Made by a program: the position numbers and the translations under genes
Assembly: GCA_047921455.1 (NCBI GenBank)
Contig: JBLRWC010000009.1
Coordinates: 18,919 to 82,918 of the forward strand
Source of the DNA: XN24 sp047921455
Lineage (GTDB): Bacteria; Pseudomonadota; Gammaproteobacteria; Steroidobacterales; XN24
DNA: 64,000 bases
Direction of reading: 5' to 3'
In this document: in pieces, positions 1 through 10,916 of the stretch
Position numbering within the stretch: the first letter of the stretch is position 1
Layout: every line of letters begins with the position of its first letter
The notes under the pieces: model-generated
The model's input: only the letters and a program-made list of their open reading frames with translations
The model's database searches: none
Told to the model about the DNA's origin: nothing

Positions 1-39
1 GTCCTGACGGTCGAACCCTCTGACTCCAAGGAGAACTGA
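1..39 (+). CDS. C-terminal end of an NfeD-like protein (partial)
   Basis: The first 39 bases read as the last twelve codons of a gene that starts before the window, ending in TGA at 37-39 (tail VLTVEPSDSKEN). NfeD membrane proteins normally sit directly upstream of slipin/stomatin genes and end in a small beta-barrel domain with similar L-x-V-x-P ends. The identity rests on that gene-order rule and on a few residues only. The stop lies just before the slipin start codon at 41, so the two would be co-transcribed. Confidence 0.45.
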   Translation, partial: VLTVEPSDSKEN

Positions 40-40
40 C

Positions 41-847
41 ATGGTTGGTTATTTCGGCACACTGCTGCTCGGCGGTGTCCTGCTCATACTGCTTAGCGCT
101 ATCAAGATTCTCAAGGAATATGAGCGCGGCGTCATTTTCCAGCTGGGGCGTTTTTACAAGGTCAAGGGCCCGGGCCTGATCATCGTGATTCCGGTCATCC
201 AGCAAATTGTCAAAACCGATTTGCGCATCGTCGTGATGGACGTGCCGTCCCAGGACGTGATTTCCCAGGACAACGTCTCGGTCAAGGTCAACGCGGTGGT
301 GTACTTTCGCATCGTGGATCCCGAGCGTGCCATCATCCAGGTCGAGAACGTCTACGAAGCAACCAGCCAGCTGGCGCAGACGACCCTGCGCTCGGTCCTG
401 GGTAAACATGAACTGGACGAAATGCTCGCGGAGCGCGACAAGCTCAATACCGATATCCAGGCCATTCTTGACGAGCACACCGACAACTGGGGCATCAAGG
501 TCACCAATGTCGAAATCAAGCATGTCGATATCGACGAGAGCATGATCCGCGCCATCGCGCAGCAGGCCGAAGCCGAACGCTCGCGGCGCGCCAAGGTTAT
601 CCATGCCGAGGGTGAAATGCAGGCATCCGCGCGTCTCGTCGAGGCCGCCCAGCACCTGGCGCAGCAGCCGCAAGCCATGCAGCTGCGCTACCTGCAGACC
701 TTGAGTCATATCGCCAACGAAAAGACCAACACCATCGTCTTCCCGCTGCCGCTCGACCTGATCGGCCCGTTGCTGGAACGTTTCCCGGCGGGCATCCTGC
801 CCAAGGCCGATCCGGATAAAGACCAGGACAAGCCCAAAGACGACTGA
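41..847 (+). CDS. Slipin / stomatin-like SPFH (band 7) membrane protein
   Basis: A 268-residue SPFH family protein. One N-terminal membrane segment (about residues 5-22) is followed by the band 7 signature KEYERGVIFQLGRF (about 26-39), the SPFH core (to about 190), and a helical Ala/Gln-rich stretch that usually drives oligomerisation. The C-terminus is short, charged and Lys/Asp-rich. Bacterial slipins form ring-like membrane scaffolds and work with an NfeD partner, and the preceding partial gene fits that pairing. The start ATG at 41 has a good AAGGAG Shine-Dalgarno at 28-33. The biochemical role of this family is still loosely defined: membrane microdomain organisation or protease control. 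Confidence 0.9.
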   Translation: MVGYFGTLLLGGVLLILLSAIKILKEYERGVIFQLGRFYKVKGPGLIIVIPVIQQIVKTDLRIVVMDVPSQDVISQDNVSVKVNAVVYFRIVDPERAIIQVENVYEATSQLAQTTLRSVLGKHELDEMLAERDKLNTDIQAILDEHTDNWGIKVTNVEIKHVDIDESMIRAIAQQAEAERSRRAKVIHAEGEMQASARLVEAAQHLAQQPQAMQLRYLQTLSHIANEKTNTIVFPLPLDLIGPLLERFPAGILPKADPDKDQDKPKDD

Positions 848-858
848 GCCAGCCCTGT

Positions 859-886
859 TGGCCGGACAGCCGCTGAATTCCGGCCA
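859..886. terminator. Possible hairpin terminator between convergent genes
   Basis: Perfect 7-bp arms TGGCCGG (859-865) and CCGGCCA (880-886) with a 14-base loop lie between the slipin gene and the convergent degV gene. There is no T-run on either strand, so intrinsic termination is uncertain. Confidence 0.3.
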
Positions 887-911
887 GGCCCAGGCCAGCT
901 TCCGGCCGGGG

Positions 912-1847
912 TCAGGCTGGGTCAAGCCAGGCCACTGACAGGGTGCCCGGCCCGAGCCGGGCGCCCATCGTGGCGCTCATCACCGAGACATGCAGCTCGA
1001 TGCCAGCCGATGCCGCGCTCGCCTCCAGCTCCCGGTAGGCGGGCATTTCTCGTATCACGCGCGGGTCTCCACCGAAACTCAACACCAGTGCGGGCGCGCC
1101 CGGCGCCCGTCGCACAGCGCGCTCGGCGCGCGCCAGTGCCGCCGCGCAAGCCGCCTGGAATCCTCGCGGCCGGGCAATAACCTGCTGCCGCCCGCCGACG
1201 ATCTCGATGACCGGCCTGAGGCCGGCGACCAGGCCCAATGCATAGGCGCCGCGCGGCAGGCCGGAATTTCTGCCGTCGAGTCCCCGGTGACGCAAATACC
1301 AGGGATCGCCGGGCACCAGCATGCAGCTGGTACGCGCGGCCTCGTCCCGCAATTGCCGGCGCAGGGCCTCAAACGCAAGGCGCCGCTCATCAAGCAGCTG
1401 CAACGCGCGGCACACCAGTACGGCTTCTCCTGCACACAGTGAACCCGTATCCAGAACGCGCAGCGAAAAGCCGCCGGTATGGCTTTGCTCCGCGCGACGC
1501 TCCCGATAACTCTGCAGAATGCCGTAGGACGCCTCCGTGGCCCGCGCGAACATGTCCGTGTAGGCCGCGCCAGCGGTGATGACCAGCACACGGTCATAGT
1601 CGACTACCAGCTCCTGCAGAAAAATTTCGCGTATCTCGGCCGCGCTGCACGCGCTCGATTGCGCCTCGATCGAACGATCGGCGATGTAGCGCCGGTACAG
1701 CATCATGGTCTGGGCCGGGTCGCGTTCGTCCAGCCAGCTTTTGCCGTCACACTGCAGCATCGACGGCAGGATGCGGATGCCGTGCGCCTCGAGATACGCG
1801 TCCGGCAGATCGCAGCCAGCGTCCACGACCAGGCCGATCTTCAACAT
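912..1847 (-). CDS. DegV family protein (fatty-acid-binding fold)
   Basis: A 311-residue protein starting MLKIGLVVDAGCDLP, the N-terminal pattern of the DegV family. Members bind a fatty acid in a two-domain EDD fold and, in Firmicutes, present acyl chains to a fatty acid kinase. The open frame extends further upstream, but the ATG at 1847 is the first start that gives the family N-terminus, and it places the gene 52 bases after the hrpA stop. The C-terminal half has a Gly-rich YALGLVAGLRPVIEIVGG segment as in the family. No FakA-like kinase is visible nearby, so the partner is unknown. It may be the last gene of the fumC-nudL-mazG-hrpA transcript. Confidence 0.8.
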   Translation of the reverse strand: MLKIGLVVDAGCDLPDAYLEAHGIRILPSMLQCDGKSWLDERDPAQTMMLYRRYIADRSIEAQSSACSAAEIREIFLQELVVDYDRVLVITAGAAYTDMFARATEASYGILQSYRERRAEQSHTGGFSLRVLDTGSLCAGEAVLVCRALQLLDERRLAFEALRRQLRDEAARTSCMLVPGDPWYLRHRGLDGRNSGLPRGAYALGLVAGLRPVIEIVGGRQQVIARPRGFQAACAAALARAERAVRRAPGAPALVLSFGGDPRVIREMPAYRELEASAASAGIELHVSVMSATMGARLGPGTLSVAWLDPA

Positions 1848-1899
1848 GAGGGCAAAATATCTGGCATAAAAGGATTGTCCCTGCGCCGAGTGCCAAGCG

Positions 1900-4800
1900 T
1901 CAATTTGCCGCGCGCAGGCCCGCCTGCAGTTCACGGACGCGCTGCCATTGTTTCTCGAGCCTGGCAGGAGAAACTTTCTCGGCCACGCCGAGTTGCTGCG
2001 CAAACAGCTGGACCCGGTATTCCTCGATCATCCAGCGATAGCCGCGAAATGCTTCTGCGGCTGCAAGAGAAGCCCACTCCGTGGTAACGCCGTCGCTCAA
2101 GCGTTGCCGGTGCGGCGCCAGTTCCAGCACCTGGCGTGCTTCCCCTTTCCCCAGCGCAAGGCGCTCGATGCGCTGTGTTACGGCGCGCAAGTAACGCGGG
2201 ATCGACAGCAAGCGCTCTGGCGCCGTGACGCGCAAAAACCCCGGATAAACCAGCCCGGCAAGCTGGTTTTCGATATCCGGCGCCGCGTCGCGGGCGCCCG
2301 GCCCGGTCAGCCCACGCGCAAGGCGCGCGGTGCATTCATCCCGCAACTCGAGTAGCTCCTCGATCCGTTCGAGGAACCGTTCGGCCTCCGGCACGAGCGA
2401 CCCCCGACCCGTCTCCAGCCTGGCCCGGAAAGCTGGTTCGTCGTGGGGCACGGCGACCCCCGGCGGCAGGAAAACGAGCGCAAACGCGGCCGCCACGGCA
2501 TCCTCCGCCAGATCCTTGCCCTGCGCGAGTTCACGGCCGCGCAATACCAGCACGCGTCGGGCCCGCGCATGCCTGAGCAGCGCACGGTGCTGTTGCGGCA
2601 TAGCCAGCATGAACAGCCGCAGTACCCCGAGGCGGTGCGCGCCCGCCGCTGCGTCCGGCAGCGGAAACAACCGACAGGACACGGAACCGCCGTCATCATG
2701 AATTGCCGGGAAAAGGCTCTGACGCGTTCGCCCCTGTTGCAACTCCACTTTTTCCGGCACGGCCCCGAACTCCCAGCCGCGGAAGCCTTCTCCGGACCAG
2801 GACGAAGACCCGCTCGGCCTCACGGGGCCCCGGCCCGGCGCGTGGGTGCGCTTCAGCTCAACCAGGTTGCGCGACGCGGCCAACACCCGGCCATCCTTGT
2901 CGTGCACTTCCACCCGGAAGTGCAGCCATGGTTCGAGCTGCAATTCCGCCCAGGCCTCCGGCGCCACGTCGAGTCCCACCGTGCGATGCAAGGTCTCAGC
3001 CAGCGCAGCGCGCAAGCGGCCCTGCCCGGCCTGCATCAACCCGAGGCAGGCCCGCGCATGATCCGGCACCGGCACAATGCGGCGCCTCGCCGCCTTGGGC
3101 AACGCGCGCAGCATGGCGATTATTTTTTCTTCCAGCCAGCCGGGCACGAGCCAGTCAAGCCGATCCTCGTCGAGCAGCGGCAGAAGGTGTTGCGGCACCT
3201 CGACCGTCACGCCGTCGTCCTCGGCCGCTGGATCGAAGTGATAACGCAACGGCAACTGGTTGCCGCCGACCTCCAGCACATCCGGGAAATCCGCCGGCGC
3301 GGGCAGCGCGGCGCCGGTCAAGAGATCGTCCATGGACAACAACAACCGGCCCGGATCGCTTTTTTCGGCCTGTTTGCGCCAGCGCTCAAAAGCCGCGGTC
3401 GAGCAAATCTCCACGGGTACCCGCGCCGCGTAGAACGCCGCGATGGCGTCCTCCCCGGCCAGCAATTCGCGGCGGCGCAGCTTGGCCTCCAACAACTGGA
3501 CGTCCTGGACGAGCGCCCGGTTCGCCGCCAGGAAACGCCCCCGCGTGTGTAATGCACCCTGGACGAGGGCATCCCGCAGAAATACGCGGCGTGCGCCCGC
3601 GGGGTCGACCCGGGAAAAATCCACGCGGCGATTGGCCGCGAGCACTAGCCCGTACAGGGAGGCCTGCTCGCGGGCCGCCACGAAACCGCGCTTCGCCTGC
3701 CAGTGCGGGTCGGACCAACTGCGGCGTACAAGGTGGGCGCCGGCCGATTCGATCCAGCCGGGCTCGACAGCCGCCGCCATGCGCCCCCACACCCGGCCCG
3801 TATCCAGCAGTGCGGCCACCACCACCCAGCGCGGCGAACGACCGGCCAGGGTCGAATCCGGGAACAGGCGAAAACGCAGGTCGCGCGGGCCCCGAAATTC
3901 TCCCTTTTCATCCAGTTTGCCGATGTGCGACAACATGCCGGCGAGAATCGCCCGATGCACCGCCGCGTAATCCGCCGGCGTTTCGTTCTGGCGCATGCGC
4001 ATCTCGTGGACGATTTCGACCAATTGACGATGTACGTCCTGCCACTCCCGCATGCGCAGAAACGAAATGAAGTTATCCCGGCACCAGCGCCGCTGGGCGC
4101 TCCCGGAATCGTGCTTGCGGCGTTCCTGCCAGGTGTCCCATAACTGCAGCAGCGACAGGAAATCCGAGCGCGGGTCGCGAAAGGCCGCATGCCGCTCGTC
4201 CGCAGTGCCCGCCGCATCCGCCGGACGCTCGCGCGGGTCGCGGATCGACAACCCGGCGGTGATCACGAGAATCTCGCGCAGGCAGGCGTCCTGGCCGGCC
4301 GCCACCAGCATCCGGGCCAATCTCGGGTCTACCGGAAAGCGCGCCAGCCGGCGACCGAGGCCGGTGACGCGCCGCTGCTCATCGACCGCGCCGAGTTCAC
4401 GCAGCAGGCGGTAACCGTCGTTGATGAAGCGCCGGTCGGGCGGGTCGAGGAAAGGAAACTCGGCGATATCACCCAGGCCGAGCGTCTCCATTTGCAGGAT
4501 GACACTGGCGAGATTGGTGCGGCGAATTTCAGGATCCGTGTACTCCGGCCGCGCCTCGTAATCGGCTTCTTCATAGAGGCGGATGCAAACACCCGCGGCT
4601 TCACGACCGCACCGGCCCCGCCGCTGCCAAGCGCTGGCCTGGGAAATGCTTTCCACCTGCAGGCGCTGGATCTTGGATCGATAGCTGTACCGACTGATAC
4701 GCGCCAGGCCGGAATCCACCACGTAGCGAATCCCCGGCACTGTCAGCGAGGTCTCCGCCACGTTGGTCGCCAGCACGATACGGCGACGTCCTTCCCGACG

Positions 4801-5640
4801 AAAGACGCGATCCTGCTCGCTGCTGGAGAGCCGCCCATAAAGCGGCAACACCTCGACGCCCGGCGGATGATGCTTGCGTAGCGCTTCCGTGGCCTCGCGA
4901 ATTTCGCGCTCTCCCGGCATGAACACCAGGATGTCACCCGCACGCGGCATATCGGGGCCGGTCAACTCGTCGACCGCGGCCAGCACACCGTCCGCCAGTT
5001 GCGCATCCTCGGGATCGCCTGGCGGCCGGTAGCGCACCTCCACGGGATGCGTCGTGCCGCCGACCTCGATGACCGGCGCGCCGCCAAAGTGCTCGGCGAA
5101 CCGGCGGGGCTCGATGGTTGCCGACGTGATGATGATCTTCAGGTCCGGGCGCTGCGGCAGCAGGCGCTTGAGGTAACCCAGCAGGAAATCGATATTCAGG
5201 CTGCGCTCATGCGCTTCGTCGATCAGCAGCACCTCGTAGCGCTGCAGCAAGGGATCACTGCGAATCTCTGCCAGCAGGATGCCGTCGGTCATGAGCTTGA
5301 CGCGGCAGTCCGGTCCAGTGTGGTCATTGAAGCGGACCTTCCAGCCCACCAGCGCCTCGCCTGCCGGGCCGAGTTCGGTGGCGATGCGCGCAGCAACGGA
5401 CCGTGCGGCGATCCGGCGCGGCTGGGTATGCCCGATCATGCCGCGTTCCCCGAGTCCCAGCCCGAGACAGATCTTCGGTAATTGCGTGGTCTTGCCCGAC
5501 CCGGTGGCACCGCAGACCACCACCACCTGGTGGGCCGCGATCGCGGCAGCAATGCGGTCGCGTTCCGCCGAAACCGGCAACTCCGGCGGAAATTCCAGGC
5601 GCGGCGCGGGCACGGGGCCGCGTGGTTCAGTGCCCGGCAT
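1900..5640 (-). CDS. hrpA: ATP-dependent RNA helicase HrpA (DEAH box)
   Basis: A 1246-residue DEAH-box helicase, close to the roughly 1300 residues of E. coli HrpA. The N-terminal region carries Walker A GATGSGKTT, DEAH in LIDEAHERSLNIDFL, SAT (motif III) and motif VI QRRGRCGR. HA2/ratchet and OB regions follow, then a long C-terminal domain typical of bacterial HrpA. In E. coli the enzyme acts on mRNA, including processing of the daa fimbrial transcript, and on stalled ribosomes. The ATG at 5640 is used because it overlaps the mazG stop by 14 bases; a longer reading frame would run further into mazG. It follows fumC, nudL and mazG in one transcription direction. Confidence 0.95.
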   Translation of the reverse strand: MPGTEPRGPVPAPRLEFPPELPVSAERDRIAAAIAAHQVVVVCGATGSGKTTQLPKICLGLGLGERGMIGHTQPRRIAARSVAARIATELGPAGEALVGWKVRFNDHTGPDCRVKLMTDGILLAEIRSDPLLQRYEVLLIDEAHERSLNIDFLLGYLKRLLPQRPDLKIIITSATIEPRRFAEHFGGAPVIEVGGTTHPVEVRYRPPGDPEDAQLADGVLAAVDELTGPDMPRAGDILVFMPGEREIREATEALRKHHPPGVEVLPLYGRLSSSEQDRVFRREGRRRIVLATNVAETSLTVPGIRYVVDSGLARISRYSYRSKIQRLQVESISQASAWQRRGRCGREAAGVCIRLYEEADYEARPEYTDPEIRRTNLASVILQMETLGLGDIAEFPFLDPPDRRFINDGYRLLRELGAVDEQRRVTGLGRRLARFPVDPRLARMLVAAGQDACLREILVITAGLSIRDPRERPADAAGTADERHAAFRDPRSDFLSLLQLWDTWQERRKHDSGSAQRRWCRDNFISFLRMREWQDVHRQLVEIVHEMRMRQNETPADYAAVHRAILAGMLSHIGKLDEKGEFRGPRDLRFRLFPDSTLAGRSPRWVVVAALLDTGRVWGRMAAAVEPGWIESAGAHLVRRSWSDPHWQAKRGFVAAREQASLYGLVLAANRRVDFSRVDPAGARRVFLRDALVQGALHTRGRFLAANRALVQDVQLLEAKLRRRELLAGEDAIAAFYAARVPVEICSTAAFERWRKQAEKSDPGRLLLSMDDLLTGAALPAPADFPDVLEVGGNQLPLRYHFDPAAEDDGVTVEVPQHLLPLLDEDRLDWLVPGWLEEKIIAMLRALPKAARRRIVPVPDHARACLGLMQAGQGRLRAALAETLHRTVGLDVAPEAWAELQLEPWLHFRVEVHDKDGRVLAASRNLVELKRTHAPGRGPVRPSGSSSWSGEGFRGWEFGAVPEKVELQQGRTRQSLFPAIHDDGGSVSCRLFPLPDAAAGAHRLGVLRLFMLAMPQQHRALLRHARARRVLVLRGRELAQGKDLAEDAVAAAFALVFLPPGVAVPHDEPAFRARLETGRGSLVPEAERFLERIEELLELRDECTARLARGLTGPGARDAAPDIENQLAGLVYPGFLRVTAPERLLSIPRYLRAVTQRIERLALGKGEARQVLELAPHRQRLSDGVTTEWASLAAAEAFRGYRWMIEEYRVQLFAQQLGVAEKVSPARLEKQWQRVRELQAGLRAAN

Positions 5641-6415
5641 CGGTCTCCTTGACCTCGTTCCAGAGCCGCTCCAGTTCATCGGCGCCGGCCTCTTCGGGTG
5701 TTCGTCCGGCGGACGCCAAACGCGCCTCCACGGCCCGGAAGCGCCGCTCGAATTTCAGGCTGGCCCGCCGCAAGGCGCCCTCCGCGTCCACATCGAGGTG
5801 GCGCGCCAGGTTCGCCAGCGTGAACAGCACATCGCCCAGTTCTTCGTCCACCGCCTCGGGCACACGGTCGCGATCGGCAATGGCCGCAGCCAGTTCCCGA
5901 GTCTCCTCCTCGAGCTTGGCGCGCACGCCGTCACTGTCGGGCCAGTCGAAACCAACCCGGGATGCCCGCCGGCCGAGTTTCTGGGCGCGCGCCAGGGCGG
6001 GCAGGCCGACCGGCACACCGTCGAGCGCGCCTTCGGCACGCGCCGCACGCTCGCGGGCCTTGTGCGTTTCCCACGCCACCGTCTGTGCGGCGGCGTCGGC
6101 CACCGCCACCGTGCCGAACACGTGCGGATGCCGGCGCTGCATTTTCTCGGTCAGTTCGCGGGCCACGGTAGCAAAATCGAAGGCGCCCTGTTCTTCAGCC
6201 AGGCGCGCGTGAAACACCACCTGGAACAACAGGTCACCGAGTTCCTCGCGCAGGCCGGGCAGATCGCCCCGCTCGATCGCGTCGGCAACCTCGAACGCCT
6301 CCTCGATCGTGTAGGGCGCGATGGTTGCAAAAGTCTGGGCGACATCCCACGGGCAACCTTGCTCGGGGTCGCGCAGCCGCCGCATGACTTCCAGCAAGGC
6401 CTCGATCTCGTTCAT
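5627..6415 (-). CDS. mazG: Nucleoside triphosphate pyrophosphohydrolase MazG
   Basis: A 262-residue tandem-domain MazG, the length of the E. coli enzyme. It hydrolyses (d)NTPs to the monophosphates plus pyrophosphate and can lower (p)ppGpp signalling. The N-terminal half has the EE..E..EELGDLLFQVVFHAR metal-binding helices, and the second half repeats this as EEETRELAAA and EELGDVLFTLANLARH. The ATG at 6415 (MNEIEALLEVM) overlaps the nudL stop in an ATGA, indicating translational coupling. The 3' end overlaps hrpA by 14 bases. The start is set by homology, since the open frame continues upstream into nudL. Confidence 0.95.
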   Translation of the reverse strand: MNEIEALLEVMRRLRDPEQGCPWDVAQTFATIAPYTIEEAFEVADAIERGDLPGLREELGDLLFQVVFHARLAEEQGAFDFATVARELTEKMQRRHPHVFGTVAVADAAAQTVAWETHKARERAARAEGALDGVPVGLPALARAQKLGRRASRVGFDWPDSDGVRAKLEEETRELAAAIADRDRVPEAVDEELGDVLFTLANLARHLDVDAEGALRRASLKFERRFRAVEARLASAGRTPEEAGADELERLWNEVKETDAGH

Positions 6416-7028
6416 GTCGACTCCTCGCGCAGCATGTCGCGAAAATTGACCAGCATGGCGGCCGTCGCGCCCCAGATCCGGTGCCCGCCCCATGGCATTT
6501 CGTAATACGGCAGCCGCACACCAAGGAAGCGCTTGTAGCGCAGCTGCATGTTAGCGGGCGCGAGCAGTATTTCGAGCGGCACCTCGAAGGCTTCGGCTAC
6601 CTCTTTTGCATCCGGCGCCGGCTGGAACCGGGCATCGACAAAGCCGACCACGGGGGTTACCGAATAGCCGGTGATGGTGAGGTAGTTGGGGAGGTAACCC
6701 ACCACCTCGACCAGGTCCGGCGCCAGGCCGACTTCCTCGGCGGACTCTCGCAACGCCGCCGCACGCGGCCCCGCGTCCAGCGCATCCAGGCGACCGCCGG
6801 GAAAGCTGACCTGGCCGGCATGATGCCGCAGTCCGGGCGCGCGCACGGTGAACAACATGGTGAACCCGCCAGGCCGCTCGATGATCGGCAACAACACGGC
6901 CGCCGGCACCAGCTTGCGGGGCCGCAGTCGCTCGAGTGCCGCCGGCAGGTCGCCCGGCAAGCCAGGCACACGGTAGTTCTCCGGCGGCGCCGGCCGCGTG
7001 CCCGCCAGGCGCCGGGCAATGAGCGTTT

Positions 7029-7032
<4 letters not shown>
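6412..7032 (-). CDS. nudL: CoA pyrophosphatase (Nudix hydrolase, NudL type)
   Basis: A 206-residue Nudix hydrolase of the CoA-ase subgroup. The CoA-specific motif with FTVRAPGLRHHAGQVSFPGG precedes a Nudix box ending AALRESAEEVGL. The family cleaves CoA and oxidised CoA to 4'-phosphopantetheine and 3',5'-ADP. The spacing inside the Nudix box (Asp where the generic motif has Glu, plus one extra residue) is usual for CoA-ases, so it is not a defect. The start ATG overlaps the fumC stop by four bases, and the stop overlaps the mazG start by four bases. The gene is therefore locked in a tight operon of central metabolism and nucleotide clean-up functions. Confidence 0.9.
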
Positions 7033-8417
<1,385 letters not shown>

Positions 8418-8578
8418 GCGCCCTCTCCTGTTATGTGAAGCCACGTTAAGTTAAGCTTCCATGTTAATGAAATTTAATGCATTGTCTTGCATCGATATCG
8501 CCGCCATCAAGGGCCCTTCTGGGCACTGATCGCATTGCGGTATGATGGCGCAATCCTAACATCTTCGGCATCTTAGCA
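8418..8578. promoter_or_regulatory. Divergent fumC/purB promoter region
   Basis: A 161-base spacer between divergent genes. A TATGAT -10-like hexamer lies at 8541-8546 for purB, with only a weak -35 (TTCTGG, 8517-8522). On the fumC side there is an AT-rich block with repeated TTAA words (about 8443-8476) and an inverted repeat ATGCA-n6-TGCAT (8477-8492) that could bind a dimeric regulator. No particular regulator can be named. Confidence 0.4.
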
Positions 8579-9946
8579 ATGGACACTTCGCCCCTCACCG
8601 CCGTCTCACCGGTGGACGGCCGCTACGCGGGACGGACCGCCAGCCTGCGACCCGTTTTCAGCGAGTACGGCCTCATTCGCTACCGCGTGACCGTCGAGGC
8701 CCGCTGGCTGATGGCGCTGTCCGAGGCGCCCGGCATCATCGAGCTGGACGCCGTCGAGGGCGAGCCCCGCAAAATCCTCGAGGAACTGGCTGCGGGCCTG
8801 ACGCTGGAACAGGCCGTGCGGGTCAAGTCCATCGAAGGCAAGACCAACCACGACGTCAAGGCGGTCGAGTATTTCCTCAAGGGACAGCTCGCGTCGCACG
8901 ATCCCGAGGGACGCCTGCGGGAGTTTTTTCATTTCGCCTGCACTTCCGAGGACATCAACAACCTCGCCTATGCACTGATGCTGCGCGATGCACGTGACGA
9001 TGTACTGGGGCCCGAGCAGGCGGCCCTGGTCGATCGCCTCGCGCGCCTGGCGGAGGATTACGCAGACATTCCGATGCTCTCCCGCACGCACGGCCAGGCC
9101 GCCTCGCCGACCACGCTCGGCAAGGAATTTGCCAACTTCGCCTGGCGGCTGCGACGGCTGCATAACAGCTTTGCAGCAGTGGAAATCCTCGGCAAGATGA
9201 ACGGCGCCGTGGGCAACTACAATGCGCACCTGGCGGCCTACCCGGATGTCGACTGGCCGAGCATGTCGCGCAGCTTCGTCGAGTCGCTGGGCCTTGGCTG
9301 GAACCCCTACACGACCCAGATCGAGCCGCATGACTGGATCGCGGAGTATTGCCATGCGCTGGAACGCTTCAACACCGCGCTGACAGACCTGTGCCGGGAT
9401 TTCTGGGGCTATGTCTCGGTGGGCTACTTCAAGCAGAAGCTCGTGGCCGGCGAAGTGGGCTCATCGACCATGCCCCACAAGGTCAACCCCATCGACTTCG
9501 AGAATGCCGAAGGCAACCTCGGCATCGCCAATGCGCTGCTGGCGCATTTCGCCGCGAAACTGCCGATTTCGCGCTGGCAACGCGACCTGACCGACTCCAC
9601 GGTGCTGCGCAATATCGGGGTCGCCCTCGGTCATTCGCTGATCGCGTATGCCTCGGTCATGAAGGGCCTGGAGCGCATCGAGCCCCACCCTGAGCGCCTC
9701 GCGCAGGACCTGGAGGCCAACTGGGAAGTGCTCGGCGAAGCCATCCAGACCGCCATGCGGCGCCATGGGCTCGAGAATCCCTACGAGCAACTCAAGGCCC
9801 TGACCCAGGGGCGTCGCGTCACGCCCGAGATATTGCGCGCCTTTATCGCGGAGCTCGGCCTGCCCGAGGAAGCCCGGCATCGGCTGCTCGAAATGACGCC
9901 CGCAAGCTATACGGGACTTGCGGCCCGGCTGGCGCGCGAACTCTGA
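8579..9946 (+). CDS. purB: Adenylosuccinate lyase
   Basis: A 455-residue lyase for two steps of purine synthesis: SAICAR to AICAR, and adenylosuccinate to AMP. It carries TSEDINNLAYALM, SRTHGQAASPTTLGKE and the signature SSTMPHKVNPIDFENAEGN, all typical of the E. coli-type PurB of about 456 residues. The ATG at 8579 has no clear Shine-Dalgarno sequence within the preceding 15 bases, and the only -10-like element is about 33 bases upstream, so the leader would be very short. It is followed by a GNAT gene 22 bases downstream on the same strand. Confidence 0.97.
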   Translation: MDTSPLTAVSPVDGRYAGRTASLRPVFSEYGLIRYRVTVEARWLMALSEAPGIIELDAVEGEPRKILEELAAGLTLEQAVRVKSIEGKTNHDVKAVEYFLKGQLASHDPEGRLREFFHFACTSEDINNLAYALMLRDARDDVLGPEQAALVDRLARLAEDYADIPMLSRTHGQAASPTTLGKEFANFAWRLRRLHNSFAAVEILGKMNGAVGNYNAHLAAYPDVDWPSMSRSFVESLGLGWNPYTTQIEPHDWIAEYCHALERFNTALTDLCRDFWGYVSVGYFKQKLVAGEVGSSTMPHKVNPIDFENAEGNLGIANALLAHFAAKLPISRWQRDLTDSTVLRNIGVALGHSLIAYASVMKGLERIEPHPERLAQDLEANWEVLGEAIQTAMRRHGLENPYEQLKALTQGRRVTPEILRAFIAELGLPEEARHRLLEMTPASYTGLAARLAREL

Positions 9947-9968
9947 GGCCCGAGCGAAGAACGCAGCC

Positions 9969-10916
9969 ATGGATACGACGAACCTGAATGTCCGCCTGGC
10001 GGACTGGGCGCATGACGAGGACGCGCTGCGGCGAGTCCGAACCACCGTGTTCGTCGACGAGCAATCCGTGTCCGAAGACGAAGAGTGGGACGGGCTGGAC
10101 CCCGAATGCATGCACGCGGTGGCCGAAGCACCGCCCGAAGGCGTGGTCGGCACGGGCCGACTGCATCCGTCCGGGAAGATTGGCCGCATGGCCGTCCTGC
10201 CACCGTGGCGGGGCCGCGGTGTGGGTGGCGCCATCTTGCGTTGCCTGCTTCGGGCCGCCAGCGAGCAGGGCCTGGAGTCCGTTTACCTGCACGCCCAGGT
10301 GCCCGTGCTCGGTTTCTATGCGCGCTTCGGCTTCGTCGCAGAAGGCGATGAATTCGATGAGGCGAATATTCCCCACCGCCTGATGCGTATGCAGCTCCCG
10401 AGCGACCTCGCCCGCACGCCGGATTCGAGCGCCCAGGCCGGGACGCGGCGCGTGCTGAGCGGCAAGGCCGACTTCACCAATGCCGTGGCGGAGGTGGCCG
10501 CGATCGCCACGCGCTCGCTGGCGATCTACACGCCCGACCTTGAGCACGGAATCTACGACTCACCGCGTTTTCTTGCCACCATCAAGCGCCTGGTGTTGTC
10601 CCGCAGCCATGCGCGCATCCGGGTGCTGATCAGCGACCCGGGCCGCGTGCAGCACAGCGTCAACCGCTTCCTCCATGTCGGGCGACGCCTGTCCACCTTC
10701 ATCGAATTCCGGCGGCTGCCTGAGTCGGCCGTGCAACGCGATGATGCCTTCCTTGTGGCGGACGATTCGGCGCTGGTTTATCGCGCCAAGGCGGATCGCT
10801 GGGAAGGCATCGCGGACAAGAGCGAACCACGCATGGCGCGCCACTATCTCGAGCAGTTCGACCAGTTGTGGCAACTGAGCGAGAACGCTTATGAAATCGG
10901 TGAACTGCGGATCTGA
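9969..10916 (+). CDS. GNAT N-acetyltransferase with an extra C-terminal domain
   Basis: A 315-residue two-part protein. Residues 1-140 are a GNAT fold with the acetyl-CoA loop RMAVLPPWRGRGVGG and the later FYARFGFVAEGDEFDE segment seen in ElaA-like enzymes. Residues about 155-315 form a second domain of the kind fused to GNATs in many gammaproteobacteria. It begins with a stretch about where cells keep a molecule (VAAIATRSLAIYTPDLEHGIYD) and resembles a phospholipase D/HKD-like fold without the HKD catalytic pair. The substrate is unknown. The ATG at 9969 avoids overlap with purB. The TGA is immediately followed by the mnmA ATG with no spacer, so the two are probably co-translated. Confidence 0.8.
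   Translation: MDTTNLNVRLADWAHDEDALRRVRTTVFVDEQSVSEDEEWDGLDPECMHAVAEAPPEGVVGTGRLHPSGKIGRMAVLPPWRGRGVGGAILRCLLRAASEQGLESVYLHAQVPVLGFYARFGFVAEGDEFDEANIPHRLMRMQLPSDLARTPDSSAQAGTRRVLSGKADFTNAVAEVAAIATRSLAIYTPDLEHGIYDSPRFLATIKRLVLSRSHARIRVLISDPGRVQHSVNRFLHVGRRLSTFIEFRRLPESAVQRDDAFLVADDSALVYRAKADRWEGIADKSEPRMARHYLEQFDQLWQLSENAYEIGELRI

Noticed and set aside
2703..4070. 455-codon plus-strand open frame opposite hrpA
   Set aside because: It is Pro/Arg/Ala-rich with no family resemblance and lies entirely across hrpA, a clear helicase. It is a high-GC antisense artefact.
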